From: an uncultured Lachnoclostridium sp.
Lineage (GTDB): Bacteria; Bacillota; Clostridia; Lachnospirales; Lachnospiraceae
NCBI GenBank assembly: GCA_944381625.1
Contig: CALWLW010000013.1
Location: 32,420-96,419 of the forward strand
Length of the DNA stretch: 64,000 nt
Direction of reading: 5' to 3'
Shown here: positions 61,419 to 64,000 of the stretch, piece by piece
How positions within the stretch are numbered: the stretch's first letter is position 1
Layout: every line of letters begins with the position of its first letter
Notes under the pieces: model-generated
What the model was told of the DNA's origin: nothing
The model's database searches: none
The model's input: only the letters and a program-made list of their open reading frames with translations
Position numbers and translations under genes: made by a program

Positions 61419-62798
61419 TCAGTTCTTTTGTCCGGCGGCCCGCCTTTGCAGATCCGTGATGATACCATCAAACTCATTGTCCAGACGGTAGAACCGCAGA
61501 ATAAGGAAACAGGCGACAAAGATGCCAATGGGAATCCAGGCAAAGCAGAGGTGGACAGACAAGATGGCGCTCTCCGTCTGGACGGCGGCCCCGCCCACAT
61601 AACCGCAGAGTTCCAGAATCGCACCCATCAGAGCGGTTCCGACGCCGTTGCCAATCTTATAGCCAAAACTGCACGCGCTGTTGACAAGACCCTCGGTACG
61701 GTAACCAGTTTTCCACTCTCCATAGTCGATAGTGTCGGAAACCATGGCCCACATAGTAGCGCCGCTGCAGGCATTGCCGACGCCGCGCACCAGACTGGAG
61801 ATCACAATAACCGGCATGGAACCGCCGCCCAGCTCCAGAATCAGCATTCCGACAGCAGCCAGGATCAGGCCCAGGGAAAACACATTACGTTTACCATATT
61901 GTTTGACCAGCCTGGCAATCAGGAACATACCGATAATTTGAATGGCGTTATAGATACCATTGATGGTTCCCACCAGGTTCTCGTCGCCCAAAATCGTTTT
62001 GGCGTAATATACTGTGGTGCCGCCGTTGATGGCGTAGTACAGGAAAAACAGGGCCAGAACACAGGTCATCATAATCCAGTATTTATTCTTAAACAGGGCT
62101 ATGATTCCTTTCCCGACGGGAACGTCTTCCGTTTTGCCCTCCGCGTCGGCAGAAGCGGGTTTGACACGCTCTTTCACGCCGAAGAAATTGATGAGAAACG
62201 CTGCCACAGCCAATAATCCAAGAACAAAGAAGGTTTTCGTCCAGGCTGCCGCATCATTGCCGAAAAATTTCACCAGCGGAAGCGTCACAAGATTGATGAT
62301 CAGAGTTCCGCAGGTAGCAAGAACGTTGCGGAAGATGCTCAGCACGGACCGCTCATAGGGATCCTGGGTCATCAGGGCATTTAACGCCGAATAGGGAACA
62401 TTGATTGCTGTGTACACTACGGTGGAGGTCAGGTTATAAGTAATAAATACATAGACCAGCTTGGCGGTGTCGCTCATCCCTGAAGGGACAGAAAACAGCA
62501 GGATGCCGGCAATCGCGAAGGGGATGCACATTCTCAGCAGCCAGGGGCGGGCTTTGCCGAACCGGGACTTGGTACGGTCCACAATGATACCCATGATAAT
62601 GTCACTGATGCCGTCAAAAACACGGGAAATCAACATGATCGTACCCACCGCCAGTGTGCTGACGCCTGCATAGTCGGAGTAGTAGAACATCAAGAACGCG
62701 GACATAGCCGTATAGATGATGTTGCACCCGAAGTCACCGCAGCCATAGGAGAAACGCTCTATAACCTTCTGGGTCGTCAATTTTTCTTTTTGGTCCAT
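61419..62798 (-). CDS. GPH-family sugar:cation symporter (XynP/MelB-like)
   Basis: 459 residues with twelve transmembrane helices. Family markers: RFSYGCGDFGCNIIYTAMSAFLMFYYSDYAG near 14-44, DIIMGIIVDRTKSRFGKARPWLL near 65-88 (the conserved D-x-x-x-D/RtxxRxGkxRPwll loop) and YGEWKTGYRTEGLVNSACSFGYKIGNGVG near 375. GPH proteins bring in oligosaccharides with Na+ or H+. The neighbour xylosidase points to xylobiose or short xylans. A frame extension of 47 codons upstream has no ribosome site; the ATG at 62798 has AGAGAGGATAAA. Divergent from an AraC regulator. Confidence 0.93.
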   Translation of the reverse strand: MDQKEKLTTQKVIERFSYGCGDFGCNIIYTAMSAFLMFYYSDYAGVSTLAVGTIMLISRVFDGISDIIMGIIVDRTKSRFGKARPWLLRMCIPFAIAGILLFSVPSGMSDTAKLVYVFITYNLTSTVVYTAINVPYSALNALMTQDPYERSVLSIFRNVLATCGTLIINLVTLPLVKFFGNDAAAWTKTFFVLGLLAVAAFLINFFGVKERVKPASADAEGKTEDVPVGKGIIALFKNKYWIMMTCVLALFFLYYAINGGTTVYYAKTILGDENLVGTINGIYNAIQIIGMFLIARLVKQYGKRNVFSLGLILAAVGMLILELGGGSMPVIVISSLVRGVGNACSGATMWAMVSDTIDYGEWKTGYRTEGLVNSACSFGYKIGNGVGTALMGAILELCGYVGGAAVQTESAILSVHLCFAWIPIGIFVACFLILRFYRLDNEFDGIITDLQRRAAGQKN

Positions 62799-62885
62799 TT
62801 TATCCTCTCTTTCTTTTACCGCGCCAAAAGCTGCTGCAGCCATCACGGTTCGTTTTTGGCGAAGGAATGTGTTTTTCTTACCGGA

Positions 62886-62901
62886 TCCTTTGCGCAAAGG
62901 A
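62886..62901. promoter_or_regulatory. Palindrome in the symporter leader
   Basis: TCCTTTGCGCAAAGGA, a perfect 16-base palindrome between the symporter ATG and the divergent AraC promoter. Operator or leader hairpin. Confidence 0.4.
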
Positions 62902-62960
62902 AGTTTACGCTTATCAGTATAACAGGGGATTTTGTCCAAAGATAGAGAGTATATTTTCGT

Positions 62961-62973
62961 TTGACTTGGTCAA
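62961..62973. promoter_or_regulatory. Dyad between xylosidase operon and AraC gene
   Basis: TTGAC-TTG-GTCAA, 13 bases upstream of the AraC -35 box and close to the likely symporter promoter region (TATACT on the minus strand). A plausible regulator site. Confidence 0.4.
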
Positions 62974-62985
62974 TATTATCTTTTC

Positions 62986-63014
62986 TTGACGGCTTTTGTT
63001 TTGTGAATTATACT
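62986..63014 (+). promoter_or_regulatory. Promoter of the AraC-family gene
   Basis: -35 TTGACG, 17-base spacer, -10 TATACT, 38 bases before the GTG start. Confidence 0.7.
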
Positions 63015-63052
63015 ATCTGTAAGAATATTTTCTCTAAAGGGAGCGTAATTTT

Positions 63053-63931
63053 GTGGAGATTTTTTATAACCAATCCAATTATGAAGTAATTCCGCTGAAT
63101 AAACGGACCAACGTCCGGTTCTACACCTCGGCGGATCCTGGCAGTTATGTACCTCCCCATTGGCATGATGCTGTGGAAATTGTTTATCTGCAAGAGGGAG
63201 AGCTGACCTTTACCATCGAGCGGCACTCCCGGACCATTCATCCAGGCCAATGCATCCTCGTGAATCCAAATGTAATTCACACAACACAATGTACAGCTCC
63301 TAATACCGCTATTGTGTTTCAGATTCCCCTTCCCTTTCTCACATCGCTTGTTCCGGATGCTCACCAGAGGTTTTTTTATCTGGATAATCGTGGAGATGAT
63401 CCTCTGACATATGTACAAAAGATAGATCGTTTCACTCAAACGTTAAGAGAAATGCAGCGTCTGAACGATACCCGGCCGCCCCTGTCTATCCTTCAGTTCA
63501 ACAGTCTGTTGTACGATATTATCTTTCAGCTATGCGACAGATTCAGCGTACAGGTATTTCAGAGCTCCCCGGACCAGAAAAAACATATTTTAGACCGCCT
63601 GACTCCCATCCTGAATTATACAGCTCAACATTACAGCGAGCCCATATCCATTCAGGAGATTTCAGAGATTGCTGCGCTGAATCCAACCTATTTCTGCCGC
63701 TTTTTTAAAAAGGCAATGGGAATCACTTTTTTGGAATACCAGCAGGAGTTGAGGCTGTCCCATATTTTACAGGATCTGATCACAACAGATGAAAGCATCG
63801 GTCTGATCCTGGAACGACACGGATTTACAAATTATAAACTGTTTTGCCGTGTGTTTCGAGAGCATTTTAAGGCTACGCCATCGCAGATACGAAAACAGTT
63901 GAAAAAAACGGCCGCTGTCGTCCTGATCTGA
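63053..63931 (+). CDS. AraC-family regulator of the xylosidase operon, C-terminus ended by an IS element
   Basis: 292 residues. N-terminal cupin sensor (residues 20-100: YVPPHWHDAVEIVYLQEGELTF, HPGQCILVNPNVIHTTQC). C-terminal double helix-turn-helix (about 190-285: ISIQEISEIAALNPTYFCRFFKKAMGITFLEYQQELRLSHILQDL, then GFTNYKLFCRVFREHFKATPSQIRK). GTG start with AAAGGGAG upstream. Divergent from the xylan-sugar symporter, so it probably activates that operon. Its TGA stop at 63929-63931 is the outermost three bases of the IS3-family end, so the last native residues may be missing. Both HTH motifs are complete, so it may still work. Confidence 0.88.
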   Translation: MEIFYNQSNYEVIPLNKRTNVRFYTSADPGSYVPPHWHDAVEIVYLQEGELTFTIERHSRTIHPGQCILVNPNVIHTTQCTAPNTAIVFQIPLPFLTSLVPDAHQRFFYLDNRGDDPLTYVQKIDRFTQTLREMQRLNDTRPPLSILQFNSLLYDIIFQLCDRFSVQVFQSSPDQKKHILDRLTPILNYTAQHYSEPISIQEISEIAALNPTYFCRFFKKAMGITFLEYQQELRLSHILQDLITTDESIGLILERHGFTNYKLFCRVFREHFKATPSQIRKQLKKTAAVVLI

Positions 63932-64000
63932 CCCCAAAAAGTTAGACAAAATTGTGGCTACGCAACTGATGAGGATTGAATCCTGTATTGCACAGGGCTC
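63929..64000 (-). mobile_element. Right end of an IS3-family insertion sequence (continues beyond the window)
   Basis: Terminal inverted repeat TGACCCCAAAAAGTTAGACA at 63929-63948, the look of an IS3/IS150-group end, followed inward by the 3' end of a transposase frame on the minus strand. The other end lies outside the window. Confidence 0.75.
63958..64000 (-). CDS. IS3-family transposase OrfB, last 13 residues
   Basis: Minus-strand frame from the window edge reads SPVQYRIQSSSVA and then TAG. S-P-x-Q-Y-R near the end is the typical close of OrfB (DDE integrase-like) of the IS3 family, where LSPVQYR precedes a short tail. The stop lies 9 bases inside the terminal repeat, as expected. The rest of the gene is outside the window. 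Call rests on a short sequence. Confidence 0.65.
   Translation of the reverse strand, partial: SPVQYRIQSSSVA

Overview
The window looks like chromosome of a moderately GC-rich anaerobic Bacillota, most likely a Lachnospiraceae-type clostridium. This is inferred from the one-polypeptide pyruvate:ferredoxin oxidoreductase, the hrcA-grpE-dnaK-dnaJ operon under a perfect CIRCE element, LCP and VTC/CotH surface genes, strong AGGAGG-type ribosome binding sites and near-consensus sigma-A promoters. No rRNA, tRNA, CRISPR array or prophage was recognised.

Layout. 1-5.5 kb: start of ilvE (cut by the window edge), an AGCS amino-acid:sodium symporter and nifJ. 5.6-17.5 kb: an eight-gene minus-strand operon (BMP-type lipoprotein, nucleoside-type ABC ATPase and two permeases, ADP-ribosylglycohydrolase-family protein, PfkB sugar kinase, a formylglycine-enzyme-fold protein without the catalytic cysteines, and a TIM-barrel glycosidase-like protein). 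A LacI-PfkB fusion regulator faces it. I read this as an import and breakdown system for a ribosylated or nucleoside-like compound; it is the best candidate here for something undescribed. 17.5-22.5 kb: heat-shock operon. 22.5-32.8 kb: a cell-surface operon (CotH, VTC polymerase, DUF4956, three GT2 glycosyltransferases, a polyprenyl-phosphate sugar transferase, an LCP ligase and a TPR lipoprotein). 33-35.7 kb: a metallophosphoesterase lipoprotein, a 576-bp region without genes and an Rpn-type nuclease gene. 35.8-46.3 kb: a nine-gene ABC-exporter polysaccharide operon (propeller protein, rfbA, rfbC, wzm, wzt with a C-terminal domain, a methyltransferase-kinase fusion, a tandem GT2, an SGNH protein and GtrA). 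46.3-53.1 kb: the ribose regulon (rbsR, then rbsKDACB), interrupted by a plus-strand orphan gene with a highly structured 5' element. 53.3-56.6 kb: a GT-C mannosyltransferase-like protein, a flavodoxin and a UroD-family protein. 56.7-59.6 kb: BlaI repressor, M56 protease and a lipoprotein. 59.7-64 kb: GH43 xylosidase and GPH symporter, facing an AraC regulator whose stop codon lies in the end of an IS3-family element.

Regulatory logic read from the DNA: the same LacI-type dyad core, GAAAC-NN-GTTTC, sits at the start of transcription of the BMP operon, at the rbsR promoter and twice at the rbs operon promoter. This suggests that two ribose-related regulons share or nearly share an operator code. 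The polysaccharide operon pairs a Wzt carrying a carbohydrate-binding-type tail with a WbdD-like capping enzyme, which suggests export of a chain-terminated glycan.

Limits: everything here comes from reading the sequence. Family names rest on motif recognition, not on searches. Promoter, operator and terminator calls are by eye.
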